A program made the position numbers and the translations under genes. Below the pieces are notes generated by a model. That model was not told the DNA's origin and searched no databases. It was given only the letters and a program-made list of their open reading frames with translations. A stretch of DNA of 41,194 nucleotides from an uncultured bacterium (GTDB lineage Bacteria; Actinomycetota; Actinomycetes; S36-B12; CAIYMF01): NCBI GenBank assembly GCA_903927265.1, contig CAIYMF010000194.1, positions 1 through 41,194 on the forward strand, in the 5' to 3' direction. This document shows, piece by piece, positions 17,858 through 28,261 of this stretch (within the stretch, counting starts at the first letter, position 1; each line of letters starts with the position of its first letter).

Positions 17858-18802
17858 TCACGCTTCGAGCTGCTCAACACGTGCACGCAATGAGTCGCGA
17901 TCGGCGATGACATCGGCCAGTTCCGTGCGAAGCCGAGTCACCGAAGGCAGCGGGTCGTCAGAATGCCACATCACCTCAAGCACTCGATTGCGAAAGCCCT
18001 GCTGCATCTCACCGCGCAGATGCGTTGCCATGAACCACAGGCAATCAACTTCCGCCGTTCGACGAAGGTCGTCGTCACGTTCAGCCCAAAAGTTCTGACC
18101 GTGCAATCGGTAGCGCGACATCACATCGGGGAAATAGCCGATGTCACCAGACTCAGCGGCCAAGGAGAACATGATGTAGTCCTCGGGCTGCTGGTTAGTG
18201 AGCGCACGCAACACCTCAGGGCGAAGTGCAGACGTACGAATCATGGCTGTGCACGACATGATCATGTTGCCTTCAACCAGCGCCGAACCTGGGGTGCGTT
18301 CAACGCGTTGCTGCCATTGATCGAGGTACTCGATCAGGTGCTGTGCGTACTCCTCGCTACCACCTTCGTTGCTGATCTCAACTCCGTGGTGCGAAATCGT
18401 GCACCACGGACGCTCCTCCATGAACTGCTTCTGACGCTCGAGTTTGGTTTCGTCAATCCACAGATCGTCGCCGTCGCAGAAGGTGACATACGGAGTACTA
18501 ATGCCACCGAAGTAATCGCCGATGGTCGGCTTGCCCTGACCCATCTGATTCTCGCGTTGCAGTACCAACTCGATGCGACCCGGATTGGCGACCGCGAGGC
18601 GACGCAGAATGCGCGGCGTGTTGTCAGTTGATGCGTCGTCGTGCACGCGCACGTGGAACTTCGCCGGATCCATGGACTGGTTCAGGATGCGCGTAACGAC
18701 TTCTTCAATAATCGACTCGTTGTTATACGTCGTGACAACAACCGCCACCTCAACACCGTCGGCGAACGGCGTGCCGAAGTGCTCCGGTACGGATGCACTC
18801 AT
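17858..18802 (-). CDS. Family 2 glycosyltransferase
   Basis: A 314-residue GT-A fold glycosyltransferase: VAVVVTTYNNESIIEEVV at the start, RVHDDASTDNTP, the DxD region TFCDGDDLW, and SRYRLHGQNFWAE near residue 240. A short C-terminal coiled coil (RLRTELADVIADRDSLRARVEQLEA) ends the protein. No membrane helix. Its ATG overlaps the stop of the DegT gene (ATGA). It probably transfers the sugar made by this operon to the growing glycan; donor and acceptor are unknown. Confidence 0.92.
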   Translation of the reverse strand: MSASVPEHFGTPFADGVEVAVVVTTYNNESIIEEVVTRILNQSMDPAKFHVRVHDDASTDNTPRILRRLAVANPGRIELVLQRENQMGQGKPTIGDYFGGISTPYVTFCDGDDLWIDETKLERQKQFMEERPWCTISHHGVEISNEGGSEEYAQHLIEYLDQWQQRVERTPGSALVEGNMIMSCTAMIRTSALRPEVLRALTNQQPEDYIMFSLAAESGDIGYFPDVMSRYRLHGQNFWAERDDDLRRTAEVDCLWFMATHLRGEMQQGFRNRVLEVMWHSDDPLPSVTRLRTELADVIADRDSLRARVEQLEA

Positions 18803-19884
18803 GCAACCGCTCCTTGAACTGACTCAATAACCGAAACCACGCGGTCAACCTCTGCCAACGTCAAGTCGCGATGGAACGGCAGACCAAGCACCGTTGACAC
18901 CACAGCATCCGACACGGGAAAGCCTCCCGTCGGAGATACGACGTCAGCGGTGTCGAACGCCGACATCTGATCGCAGCGTTTCTCCCACCAACGTCGAGAC
19001 TCAATCGACTGCGCTGCGAGTGCCACCTCCACAGCATGTCGAATTTCGGGCGTGGGGAAGCGCAGAATCCAATAAGGATTGACTCCCGGGTACGACGAGC
19101 AAGGCGAACCCAGACCGAGTCGCGCCTCAGCCGCCTGCACCAATTCGCGAGCGGCCCGCCACTCACGCTCTTCCTGCTCCCATTGATCGAGGGCAGCCAA
19201 CCCATATGCGGCACCGGGCTCGGACAACTTCGCGTTGGTGCCCGGTACATCGGACGAGCGAGTCACCACGAAACCCAGGTTGGTGAATGACCGGAAGCGC
19301 TCGGCCGCCGCGTCAGTTCCGAGAATGACGACGCCACCTTCGCCCGCACCCAACACCTTGGTGGCATGCAACGAGACCACCACCGCCCACGTCGCGGGCA
19401 AACCAGACAGATCGAGATCGGTCGCGCCACCTGACGCCGCGGCATCAAGCACCACGTACTTCCACTGACTCCAGCGCGCGAGTTCAAACTGGGCGCCGAA
19501 CGGTAGAACCGGAACGATGGCGTCGCGCTGTGAAGGTTCGTTATCGACATCGATCTGCCAATCGACGTCAGACACATCATGGAAGGCGATGCGATGTCCG
19601 GCACTCGCGATTGCGATCGGAGTCGCTGGGAAAGTCCAACTCGGGCAATGCACGGTAGTACCGGCTGGAAGCATCTCAAGCGCGCCCTGCAAGCCAAGGG
19701 TGGCACTGCTGCACGTCACCACGCGACTAGCGGAAACATTGAATCGCTCGGCGTAGCGGGCCTCAAGTTCGGTGACCAACGGGCCAAAGTTCGAATAGGT
19801 TCGGGCAGCGTCCATGCGCCGCAGGTACCCGGCCACCGCATCAGCCTCAGGTAGTCGCGGCCACATCACCCTCACGCGCTCCAC
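18799..19884 (-). CDS. DegT/DnrJ/EryC1/StrS aminotransferase
   Basis: A 361-residue PLP-dependent sugar aminotransferase of the DegT family. The Schiff-base lysine is Lys176 in SLHATKVLGAGEGG; the PLP-binding Asp is Asp147 in VVLDAAAS; YSNFGPLVTELEARYAERF near residue 30 and CSSATLGLQGAL are family marks. It would convert a keto sugar nucleotide (or other keto group) to an amine. The first start is GTG at 19884; ATG at 19866 is a possible alternative. It lies 49 nt after the SDR gene and is coupled to the downstream GT2. Whether the substrate is a sugar nucleotide is inferred from context. Confidence 0.9.
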   Translation of the reverse strand: MERVRVMWPRLPEADAVAGYLRRMDAARTYSNFGPLVTELEARYAERFNVSASRVVTCSSATLGLQGALEMLPAGTTVHCPSWTFPATPIAIASAGHRIAFHDVSDVDWQIDVDNEPSQRDAIVPVLPFGAQFELARWSQWKYVVLDAAASGGATDLDLSGLPATWAVVVSLHATKVLGAGEGGVVILGTDAAAERFRSFTNLGFVVTRSSDVPGTNAKLSEPGAAYGLAALDQWEQEEREWRAARELVQAAEARLGLGSPCSSYPGVNPYWILRFPTPEIRHAVEVALAAQSIESRRWWEKRCDQMSAFDTADVVSPTGGFPVSDAVVSTVLGLPFHRDLTLAEVDRVVSVIESVQGAVA

Positions 19885-19933
19885 CCGTGAATCCTATGGC
19901 GCGCGGTGCGGCTTCATTGACGTCAGACGCGAA

Positions 19934-20701
19934 CTAGTGCTCGACGATCGAATTACCGCCGTCGACAACGATCGATTGGCCCGTGATGTAGGCGGCATCG
20001 GAACTTGCGAGGAAAGACACCGCGTGGGCGATATCTGCGGGCGTACCTACCCGACCGGCAGGAATCGAGGTCGCAGTCTGTTCAAGAGCGCCGGGATCGG
20101 TGTAGAGGGCGAGCAAGCCCTCGGTCGCGATCGTTCCGGGCGCCACACAGTTCACCGTGATACCCAGCGGAGCCAGTTCAAGCGCCGCTGATCGGGCGAA
20201 TCCTTCCTGCCCCGCCTTGGTTGCCCCGTAATGAGCGAGCCCTGCGATTCCTGTACGCGGTCCGGTAATCGACGTGATGAGCACGATGCGTGGATCTCTT
20301 CCTACCCGCAGATAAGGAATCGCGCTGCTCACCAACACCATCGTGGAGGTGAGGTTCGTATCAATCACCGACTTCCAGTCGCCGACCGACATCTGCGCCA
20401 ACGACTGCTTCGGATAGACGCCCGCACTGTGACACAGAATGTCGAGTCCCCCGAGCAGCCCAGCAGCAGCTTCCACCAGCGCGGCCGCTTCGTCCGCGTC
20501 AGCAAGATCAGCCGCGATGAATTCGACGCGTGTTCCCGACGGAACAACCAGGTCAGCGGCAATCCGCTGCCCGAGTGCAACGTCACGACCACTGAAAACG
20601 ACGGACGCACCGCACGCGACAAAATCGTCGACAACACCTCGCCCGATTCCGCGCGTGCCACCTGTGACGAGTGCGCGCTTCCCACGCAGGTCTGCCGACA
20701 C
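19934..20701 (-). CDS. Short-chain dehydrogenase/reductase
   Basis: A 255-residue classical SDR. The dinucleotide motif is TGGTRGIG (13-20), the structural NAG motif appears as HSAG (91-94), and the catalytic set Asn115, Ser144, Tyr158 (HYGATKAG) and Lys162 is complete. The C-terminal part with VNCVAPGTIATEG and ITGQSIVVDGG is typical of the FabG-like group. The GTG start lies 2 nt after the ADH stop, so the two are cotranscribed. A keto or hydroxyl sugar intermediate is a plausible substrate given the neighbours, but the family is too broad to say. Confidence 0.92.
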   Translation of the reverse strand: MSADLRGKRALVTGGTRGIGRGVVDDFVACGASVVFSGRDVALGQRIAADLVVPSGTRVEFIAADLADADEAAALVEAAAGLLGGLDILCHSAGVYPKQSLAQMSVGDWKSVIDTNLTSTMVLVSSAIPYLRVGRDPRIVLITSITGPRTGIAGLAHYGATKAGQEGFARSAALELAPLGITVNCVAPGTIATEGLLALYTDPGALEQTATSIPAGRVGTPADIAHAVSFLASSDAAYITGQSIVVDGGNSIVEH

Positions 20702-20703
20702 GG

Positions 20704-21921
20704 CTAGCGAGACGCCAGCGCGAGAGCAGTTCCGAAAGCCGTGAGCACCTCATCGCGAGACCACGGTGCCGGAGCCATCGTGATGAAGAAGTCGTCAAGC
20801 GCGGCGTTGGCGAGTGTGTCGAGATCGTCATCAGTCACGCCGAGGCTGCTCAGTACCGGGAAATCGAGTTCGCGCAGAATGCGCGTGACGGCGCGCACCG
20901 CGCGCGAACCGTCGCCGCTGCCATCATCCGGTTCGCCCAGAGCATCGGCTACTCGCTCAAGTTGCGCGGGCACATGGGCACGCTCGCGCTCGAGAGTCTC
21001 AGCCAGCACCAGACCAATGGTGAGCCCGTGAGGAACATGCTTCAGGCCTCCGATCGCCTGACCCAGCGAGTGCTCGGCGGTGCAATCGGAAATGTTCATC
21101 GTGAGTCCGGCCATCATGCTGGCGCACGACATTTCCGATCGGGCCGCGGTGTTACTGCCGTCGCGGTAAGCGAGTACCAACGACCGGCCCATCATGGCGA
21201 TCGCCTCGATAGCAATGGCGTCACCAATCGGAGTGCGGCACTTGGCCACCATGCCGGCGATTGCTTGCGCGAGCGCATCAATTCCGGTGTTGGCCGTCAT
21301 CGACGGCGGCATGCTGTAGGTCAGTCGCGGATCGACAAGCGCGTACTGCGCACGCAGGTTGGCATTGGCAATTCCAGCCTTGCGACCGGCAGCAGGGTCG
21401 GACACGACGGCGCCACCGGACACCTCCGAACCAGTACCAGCACTCGTGGGCAGCGCCACGAGCGGCATCGAGGGCGCGGGGTACGTGCGATCGGATGCGA
21501 GGAATTCGGTGAAGGTAATGCCGCGCTCGCCACACAGTCGCGCGGCTTTCGCAGTGTCGATGACCGACCCGCCGCCAATTGCCACCACGCAGTCGCAGTC
21601 GGCGGCGATCAGCGCGGCGATGGCATCGTTGACCATGTCGAGGGTGGGTTCACCCGCCGGCTTGCCAAAGCGAGTTGCCGTGATGCCATCGGTGGCATCG
21701 AGCAGGGCCAGGAGGGCCGCCACAGGCGCGTTGAACGTTTCAATGCCCTCATCGAGCATCACAAAGGGACGGCTCGAGCCCGCTTCGGCAAGTACGGCCG
21801 GCAAGGTGTCGGCGACACCCTCACCAAAACGAATGCGCACCGGCAAGTGGTTACCAAAGGCAGCGATATCAACAGGGGCAGCGGAAGAGGCAGCGGAAGA
21901 GGCAGCGGAAGGCATCGTCAT
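20704..21921 (-). CDS. Iron-type alcohol dehydrogenase with altered active site
   Basis: A protein of about 405 residues of the group III (iron-containing) alcohol dehydrogenases. NAD-binding motifs GGGSVIDTAKAA (116-127) and PTSAGTGSEVSGG (158-170) are intact. Compared with E. coli FucO, the metal ligands Asp (Asp215 here), first late His (His284) and last His (His298 in VPHG) are kept. The His of the usual DALxHAIE is Gln219, and the catalytic His four residues after His284 is Gln288. It may thus use another metal arrangement or have lost dehydrogenase activity. The true start is the ATG at 21921 or 21915; the open frame further upstream overlaps the fcl gene. The N-terminus carries a low-complexity Ala/Ser stretch encoded by a 12-nt repeat. 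Confidence 0.88.
   Translation of the reverse strand: MTMPSAASSAASSAAPVDIAAFGNHLPVRIRFGEGVADTLPAVLAEAGSSRPFVMLDEGIETFNAPVAALLALLDATDGITATRFGKPAGEPTLDMVNDAIAALIAADCDCVVAIGGGSVIDTAKAARLCGERGITFTEFLASDRTYPAPSMPLVALPTSAGTGSEVSGGAVVSDPAAGRKAGIANANLRAQYALVDPRLTYSMPPSMTANTGIDALAQAIAGMVAKCRTPIGDAIAIEAIAMMGRSLVLAYRDGSNTAARSEMSCASMMAGLTMNISDCTAEHSLGQAIGGLKHVPHGLTIGLVLAETLERERAHVPAQLERVADALGEPDDGSGDGSRAVRAVTRILRELDFPVLSSLGVTDDDLDTLANAALDDFFITMAPAPWSRDEVLTAFGTALALASR
21877..21912 (-). repeat. Three tandem 12-nt repeats inside the ADH gene
   Basis: Three copies of GGCAGCGGAAGA (plus-strand reading, last base of the third copy changed to G) lie directly after the ADH start. On the coding strand they give an Ala-Ser-Ser-Ala stretch. 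The repeat is in frame, so copy number changes would only lengthen or shorten the N-terminal tail. Confidence 0.85.
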
Positions 21922-21962
21922 GCCCCCGACTTTACCCCGCCCCCACTGTCGCCCCCACTTTC

Positions 21963-21995
21963 CGCATGGGGGGACACTCAGCACGCATAGGCGCA
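21963..21995 (+). repeat. Possible degenerate copy of the structured repeat
   Basis: CGCAT followed by a G run, then CAGCACGCATAGGCGCA, resembles the 34-nt repeat with several changes and small gaps. The C-rich lead before it (CGCCCCCAC then CCCCCACTTTCCGCAT) also resembles the lead of copy 3. The stems are poor and no plus-strand gene ends here, so this may be a decayed copy or chance. Confidence 0.3.
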
Positions 21996-22021
21996 GTTTT
22001 CTTACCACACCATCTGGGAAA

Positions 22022-22957
22022 TCAGGCAGCAGTGATCGACTCCACGTACCAGTCGTACGTCTCGGAAATACCCTGGCGCAGCCCGACTCGCGCCTGCCAG
22101 CCCAGAGCCGACAACCTCGACACATCGAGCAACTTACGAGCGGTTCCATCGGGCTTTGTCGCATCCCACCGCACGTCACCCTCGAAGCCCACCACCTCCG
22201 CCACGAGCGCGGCCAATTCACGAATCGTCACGTCTGATCCGCAGCCGACATTAATCGGCCCCACGTCGTCATAGTTTTTCAGCAGGTGATCGGTCGCCGC
22301 CGCCACATCCGCGGTGTGCAGGAATTCACGCCGCGGCGTTCCGGACCCCCACAGTGTCACCGAGTCACCGGAAACCTTGGCATCGTGGAACTTACGAATC
22401 ATGGCTGGAAGCACGTGCGAGCTCGTGAGATCGAAGTTGTCACCTGGCCCGTACAGATTCGTCGGCATTGCCGAAATCCAACGACGCCCGAACTGCTGTC
22501 GATAGGCGTTGATCGCGAGGACGCCCGAGATCTTGGCGATGGCGTATGCCTCATTGGTCGGCTCAAGGGGGCCAGTCAGCAGCGAGTCTTCGTGAATGGG
22601 CTGAGGAGCCAACTTGGGGTAAATGCACGAAGAGCCCAGGAAGAGTAACCGCTCGACTCCCGCCGCGTGCGATGCCTCAAAGACGTTGGTCTGAATGCGC
22701 AGGTTGTCATTGAGAAAGTCCACGGGGTACGTGGAGTTGGCCAGAATTCCACCGACTCGAGCCGCTGCCATCACCAGGGTGCCCGGCCGGGCCGAACCAA
22801 TGGCATCGAAGGCCGCATCGCGATCGCGCAGATCAACGTCGGAACTCGCGTGGCCCACGACATCGGTGCGTCCTTGCGCGAGGAAGTGCCGCCAGACTGC
22901 CGACCCCACGAGGCCGCGATGTCCTGCGATGTAGACCGGACCTTCGATGTCGATCAC
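22022..22957 (-). CDS. fcl: GDP-L-fucose synthase
   Basis: A 311-residue extended SDR that turns GDP-4-keto-6-deoxy-mannose into GDP-L-fucose by epimerisation and reduction with NADPH. The N-terminal GHRGLVGSAVWRHF, AAARVGGI, LFLGSSCIYPKLAPQPI, the catalytic YxxxK in NEAYAIAKISG, and ISAMPTNLYGPGDNFD and RREFLHTAD are all family hallmarks. I chose the GTG at 22957, which has GGAGGG a few nt upstream and gives the usual length; the longer frame overlaps the divergent gmd gene. It works with that gmd gene, 66 nt away, and leads the second polysaccharide operon. Confidence 0.96.
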   Translation of the reverse strand: MIDIEGPVYIAGHRGLVGSAVWRHFLAQGRTDVVGHASSDVDLRDRDAAFDAIGSARPGTLVMAAARVGGILANSTYPVDFLNDNLRIQTNVFEASHAAGVERLLFLGSSCIYPKLAPQPIHEDSLLTGPLEPTNEAYAIAKISGVLAINAYRQQFGRRWISAMPTNLYGPGDNFDLTSSHVLPAMIRKFHDAKVSGDSVTLWGSGTPRREFLHTADVAAATDHLLKNYDDVGPINVGCGSDVTIRELAALVAEVVGFEGDVRWDATKPDGTARKLLDVSRLSALGWQARVGLRQGISETYDWYVESITAA

Positions 22958-23023
22958 GACACCCTCCACTGATTCGCTAGTGTCGCCAGCATAGGCTCTT
23001 GAAGACCACCGAATCAGGGGGAC

Positions 23024-24382
<1,359 letters not shown>

Positions 24383-24466
24383 TCATCGTGTGAGGCTCGA
24401 AACCCTTGGAAGTCGCGCACCGGTACACGATCGGATGACGGTGGTTGCCCCTCAGCATTCCTCACC

Positions 24467-24479
24467 TATCGTTGAAGGC
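24467..24479 (+). promoter_or_regulatory. Promoter and leaderless start of the secreted repeat protein
   Basis: TTGCCC (24445-24450), a 16-nt gap and TATCGT (24467-24472) form a plausible -35/-10 pair. The ATG at 24480 follows the -10 box by 7 nt, which fits a leaderless transcript and supports that start. Confidence 0.5.
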
Positions 24480-26792
24480 ATGACGGTGTGGGGTCGTGGG
24501 CTCGCTCTGGCGAGCGCGATCGCACTCTCGGCAACGTTGCTGCCAACAGCAGCCTCGGCACTTCCTACCGCCGACCCACCGCCACTCACTCAACCTGCCG
24601 GCGTTGCCAACCTACGCGTCACGACGTCGGGACACATGCGCACCTTCATCGGTATCGCGCGTACCACCACCGGTAGTTGGATTACTACCTCTCCCCGCGG
24701 CATGCCCGAGCAGACCGCCACGATCGTGGTTCCTGGAACCGGCACCCCCGTGTGGGGTGACTGGGATGGTGACGGCGTCGCCACTCCCGGCCGCTATCAA
24801 CGTGGAGTGTGGACCGAGGCAACTCAACGTGTCGGCACGGCAACTCTCACAGTCGGCAAGCACTACGGTGGTGTTCCTGCCGACATACCCATCACCGGCG
24901 ATTGGGATGGTGATGGGCGTACCGACCGCGGCGTCTATCGCGCTGGCACATTTCATTGGAGTTTGACGCGCGGAGGCATCGCGGTATTCCCCTTCGGTCG
25001 CGACGGTGACCAACCGATCGTCGGTGATTGGAACGGCGACGGACGCATCGACGTTGGTGTCGTTCGTGGCAATCTGTGGTTCTTGAGACTGGCCACCACC
25101 AGCCCCCTTCCCCCAGGGCTGGGGTCCGAGGTCACCGGCACGACAGATGGACTCCTTCGCACCCTCAGTTTCACTTACGGACTGTCGACCGACACCCCTG
25201 TTGTAGGCGATTGGGACGGCGACGGGGTATTCACGCCGGGCCTCGTGCGCGACGCCAGTTCGTGGCACTTGGTTCGCACGTGGGCGACCCTTGCCACCCC
25301 CGACATCACCACGCGCGCAGTTCCACCAAGTTTCGTACCCCTGCCCGTGCCGTCACCCACCAACTACACGCGCGGTCGATGTCCCACAGCTAGCCCTACT
25401 CTCGTGCTTCAACAAGCGCCACTCGCAGCGATGGTGTCGCCGCCCGCGGCACTCATAGCACCGGCTATCACCAGCCCCGGTCAGAGCGCCAACGGCTGGG
25501 CGCTTCTACGCGATTCGCTACGCGACGAAGCACGCTATCTCGTGCGCAGCGATCTCACGACACGACTACAGGTACAGCGAAACCGCAGCTACATCGACGT
25601 GCTATCAACAGACCGTCGAACGCAGGAATACGCGGTACGGCGATTGGGTAACGCGGCCTACGCTGTATCGCTGGCACGCTCGACCGGAGCATTTACAGCA
25701 CCGAACGACCCGTTCGATGCAACTCCCGAAGCACCGTTCGTTGACCCTGTCGTTGCAGATGCCTATGTCGACTGGTTAGTACGCAGCGTCGCCTGCCAAC
25801 ACGTGAGCACATCACCGGGCGGATGGGGCCGCAACAGCCAGTCGGCCCTCTGGACGTACGTCACTGCTACCGCGGCGTGGTACGCGTGGGCCCGCACTCC
25901 TACGCAAGTGCGCGGATACGTTGCAGCGATGGTGGCCGACGAGGCCGATACCGTGGCCGCACGCCCTCTCGGTTATTGGCGCGACCGCTCCGGTGCCTTC
26001 ACTGGAAGCCCCGGCAACACACGTGCCGAAGATGTCTCGTGGGACGCAATGATCGTTGCCCTCGCCGCCTCCATGATGCCGAGTCACCCGCATGCCATCG
26101 CGTGGCGCACTGCCTTGGTGCAGCACAGCGTGGCGTCGTTCGCGCGTCCCGCTGATCTCCAGTCGCTCACCGCAGTCAACGGCATCGTGCCCGCCCGCTT
26201 CCTTCAAGGAACGAATGCCAACGATGACGGCACGGTGGTCAACCATGGCACCCTCAATCCCGACTACATGGCAGCAGTCGCACAGAACTGGATCAGCGGA
26301 TTCACTCTGCGGGCTGCGCTACAACCGGTTCCGGTCGCGACACTGTACAACGGTGCCCGCGTCTACAACGCGCTTCGTGTAGTGAGTTTTCCTACCGCGA
26401 CGTGGCCGAACGCCACTGCCCCCGGTGGCACCATTTACCAATCGAACGGATCGATTTACTTCCCCGGCACTGTGAGTTGGGGCCGTGAACGCAGAGGAAT
26501 CTGGACATCCACCGACGCCCTGGCTCGACTGGCTCGCGTCGATACCGATCCAACCATTGCAATGAACGCCGGTAACTACCTCTGGCTGCACGCACGAGAT
26601 CAGCGGCTCTTGCAATCGCGTTTCCTTGATGGCCACAGTTACGCCGACGCAAGCTTAGAAGACGTCTACCCGGGTGGTCGCGAAGAGTACAACGCTCAAC
26701 AACTCGCCGCCGGCTACTGGGCCCGCGCGGTCAATGACTCGATTCCGCTGCGACGCGATGTGCGCGTGTACAGCGAAGCCCGTCCGTTGTAG
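24480..26792 (+). CDS. Secreted protein with GDWDGDG repeats
   Basis: A 770-residue exported protein. The start at 24480 gives a clean signal peptide (MTVWGRGLALASAIALSATL, cleavage near AASA at residue 27). Residues about 85-270 hold four repeats, each centred on GDWDGDG or GDWNGDG (positions 93, 140, 182, 243), followed by a GxxR/xxGV pattern; the DxDxDG spacing suggests calcium binding in an FG-GAP/VCBS-like blade. The C-terminal 400 residues are helix-rich and Trp-rich (GGWGRNSQSALWTYVTATAA, LGYWRDRSGAFTGSPG, NPDYMAAVAQNWISG, SWGRERRGIWTSTDALARLA, SLEDVYPGGREEYNAQQLAA), recalling the alpha/alpha toroid of polysaccharide lyases and glycosidases. I do not recognise the family; a glycan-acting role is only a guess. 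Its end is 8 nt from the convergent carrier gene. Confidence 0.82.
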   Translation: MTVWGRGLALASAIALSATLLPTAASALPTADPPPLTQPAGVANLRVTTSGHMRTFIGIARTTTGSWITTSPRGMPEQTATIVVPGTGTPVWGDWDGDGVATPGRYQRGVWTEATQRVGTATLTVGKHYGGVPADIPITGDWDGDGRTDRGVYRAGTFHWSLTRGGIAVFPFGRDGDQPIVGDWNGDGRIDVGVVRGNLWFLRLATTSPLPPGLGSEVTGTTDGLLRTLSFTYGLSTDTPVVGDWDGDGVFTPGLVRDASSWHLVRTWATLATPDITTRAVPPSFVPLPVPSPTNYTRGRCPTASPTLVLQQAPLAAMVSPPAALIAPAITSPGQSANGWALLRDSLRDEARYLVRSDLTTRLQVQRNRSYIDVLSTDRRTQEYAVRRLGNAAYAVSLARSTGAFTAPNDPFDATPEAPFVDPVVADAYVDWLVRSVACQHVSTSPGGWGRNSQSALWTYVTATAAWYAWARTPTQVRGYVAAMVADEADTVAARPLGYWRDRSGAFTGSPGNTRAEDVSWDAMIVALAASMMPSHPHAIAWRTALVQHSVASFARPADLQSLTAVNGIVPARFLQGTNANDDGTVVNHGTLNPDYMAAVAQNWISGFTLRAALQPVPVATLYNGARVYNALRVVSFPTATWPNATAPGGTIYQSNGSIYFPGTVSWGRERRGIWTSTDALARLARVDTDPTIAMNAGNYLWLHARDQRLLQSRFLDGHSYADASLEDVYPGGREEYNAQQLAAGYWARAVNDSIPLRRDVRVYSEARPL

Positions 26793-26800
26793 CGAGCAAC

Positions 26801-28261
26801 TTAGCTGGACAGGCGCTTACGTCGACGCAAGCGGGGATCGAGGAGGGCATCGCTCCACGCTGCAATCATCGCTCGAGCCGGAATCAGCGCACACGCGGCA
26901 ACGATCAGCGCAATCACCGGCGCCAGCACGGGCTGGCCGAGCCACGCGACCAGCCACGTCACGAGGCCAGCCACTATCAGCCCGAGAGCGACCGGCACGA
27001 CGCCAACCAAGAAGGAGACCCGTGCGCGCTTCTCGTCGGGCACGACAGCCAGAGCAGCGTGCCGAGCGACTTCAGAAATGCTCCAGCGCGGAAGCAACCA
27101 GGCAATGATGCCGATCATGAGCAGCGGCACGAACTGCCCCGCCAGCAGTCCGACCATGATGAGCAGGGCCCCAACGATCGCCGCCACCGGCAGTACGGCG
27201 AGGGAGCCGGGGATATTGAGGCGTTCGACAATGCGCGTCATATAGAACTTCTGCAAGAGCGCGCAGAGTACGTAGACGATGACGGCAGTTCCTCCGTAGA
27301 GCATTTGAAGTTTGGCCTCATCACCGAGAATGCGATCGCCTGACGTCAAGAACGATGCTTCGAGGGTGAGTCCGGCAGCGAAAACGAGGACGGAGGCGAT
27401 CAAAAGCGCGTGGAAGGCTTTGATTCCGCCGACGAACTCCCAGGTTGATTTCATCGATGTGCGCAGGCTTTCATCTCGCCCATGTCCACGGCTAATGACG
27501 CGACCGGTGAGTGCCCGAGGAAGCAGAATTGGTATGAGCACGAGAATGATCGGGCAGATGATCAGCACTGACCAGAGCGGAAGATTCAACGGTACGAAGA
27601 AGAGAGGTGCGATCGCTGCCAGTGCGAGGCCGGAGATCTCTCCGCCGTACTGCCACGATGTAATCCAGGGGTAAACCTTGCGACCTTCACCAGCATTGAA
27701 CAGGTCACCGACGATCGCCCAGATGATGAACGGAAGGAGGAAGAGTAACTGGTCCGAAAGCAGCACAACGAGTCCGTTGCCCCAGAGTGTTGTGGGCTCG
27801 TAGGCAACGAGCACCAACGCGAGGACAAACAACACGACATAGATAATCGCGATGCGCACCAGTGCCTTGTCACGGCGGATTCGGTCGATCCACGTCATCT
27901 GCAAAATAGCCGAGAAGATCAGAGCAAATCCGCCGAGGATGAAGATGATCACCAGCGCCGTCGGACCAAGCAGGGAAACGAACCGGGCGGAGGCGACAAT
28001 CTCCGTCAGACACCCGACGAAGAAGGTGGCGGCAAGCGCCCACGCCATCGGACGACCACGCAATCGAAGCGCCTGCATCGCCGACACACTGCCAGCATCT
28101 TCCAGCCGCGAGCCGAGCGGCGCGGTGGCATCGGGCACGATGCCGTCGGCAGCTGCGTCGGGGATCGGCACCGAGCTCTGGGGTTTGCGGGCCGTGACGA
28201 AAGCCCAGGGGTCGTCGTCGCCCACGGGCGAGTCAGGTGACGGTGGGTTAATCTCCCGCAT
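26801..28261 (-). CDS. Polytopic carrier, MFS/nucleotide translocase-like
   Basis: A 486-residue membrane protein with about twelve hydrophobic segments after a 75-residue cytoplasmic N-terminus. The central stretch LLFLLPFIIWAIVGDLFNAG then KVYPWITSWQYGGEISGLAL resembles the ATP/ADP translocase (TLC) branch of the MFS superfamily, where a similar W-x-x-x-GD-x-F and a following Gly-rich helix are found. Substrate unknown; an ordinary MFS exporter is the alternative. I chose the ATG at 28261 because the sequence before it lies in the upstream GNAT gene. The start overlaps that gene by 14 nt, so the carrier is the third gene of the HAMP-GNAT-carrier operon. Confidence 0.78.
   Translation of the reverse strand: MREINPPSPDSPVGDDDPWAFVTARKPQSSVPIPDAAADGIVPDATAPLGSRLEDAGSVSAMQALRLRGRPMAWALAATFFVGCLTEIVASARFVSLLGPTALVIIFILGGFALIFSAILQMTWIDRIRRDKALVRIAIIYVVLFVLALVLVAYEPTTLWGNGLVVLLSDQLLFLLPFIIWAIVGDLFNAGEGRKVYPWITSWQYGGEISGLALAAIAPLFFVPLNLPLWSVLIICPIILVLIPILLPRALTGRVISRGHGRDESLRTSMKSTWEFVGGIKAFHALLIASVLVFAAGLTLEASFLTSGDRILGDEAKLQMLYGGTAVIVYVLCALLQKFYMTRIVERLNIPGSLAVLPVAAIVGALLIMVGLLAGQFVPLLMIGIIAWLLPRWSISEVARHAALAVVPDEKRARVSFLVGVVPVALGLIVAGLVTWLVAWLGQPVLAPVIALIVAACALIPARAMIAAWSDALLDPRLRRRKRLSS

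Noticed and set aside
20671-21990. A 439-codon plus-strand open frame opposite the ADH gene
   Set aside because: It is antisense to a clear ADH with all family motifs and has an Arg/His-rich, non-globular composition typical of shadow frames in high-GC genes.
21922-22221. Upstream extension of the ADH
   Set aside because: It overlaps the coding end of fcl and is not similar to ADH N-termini.
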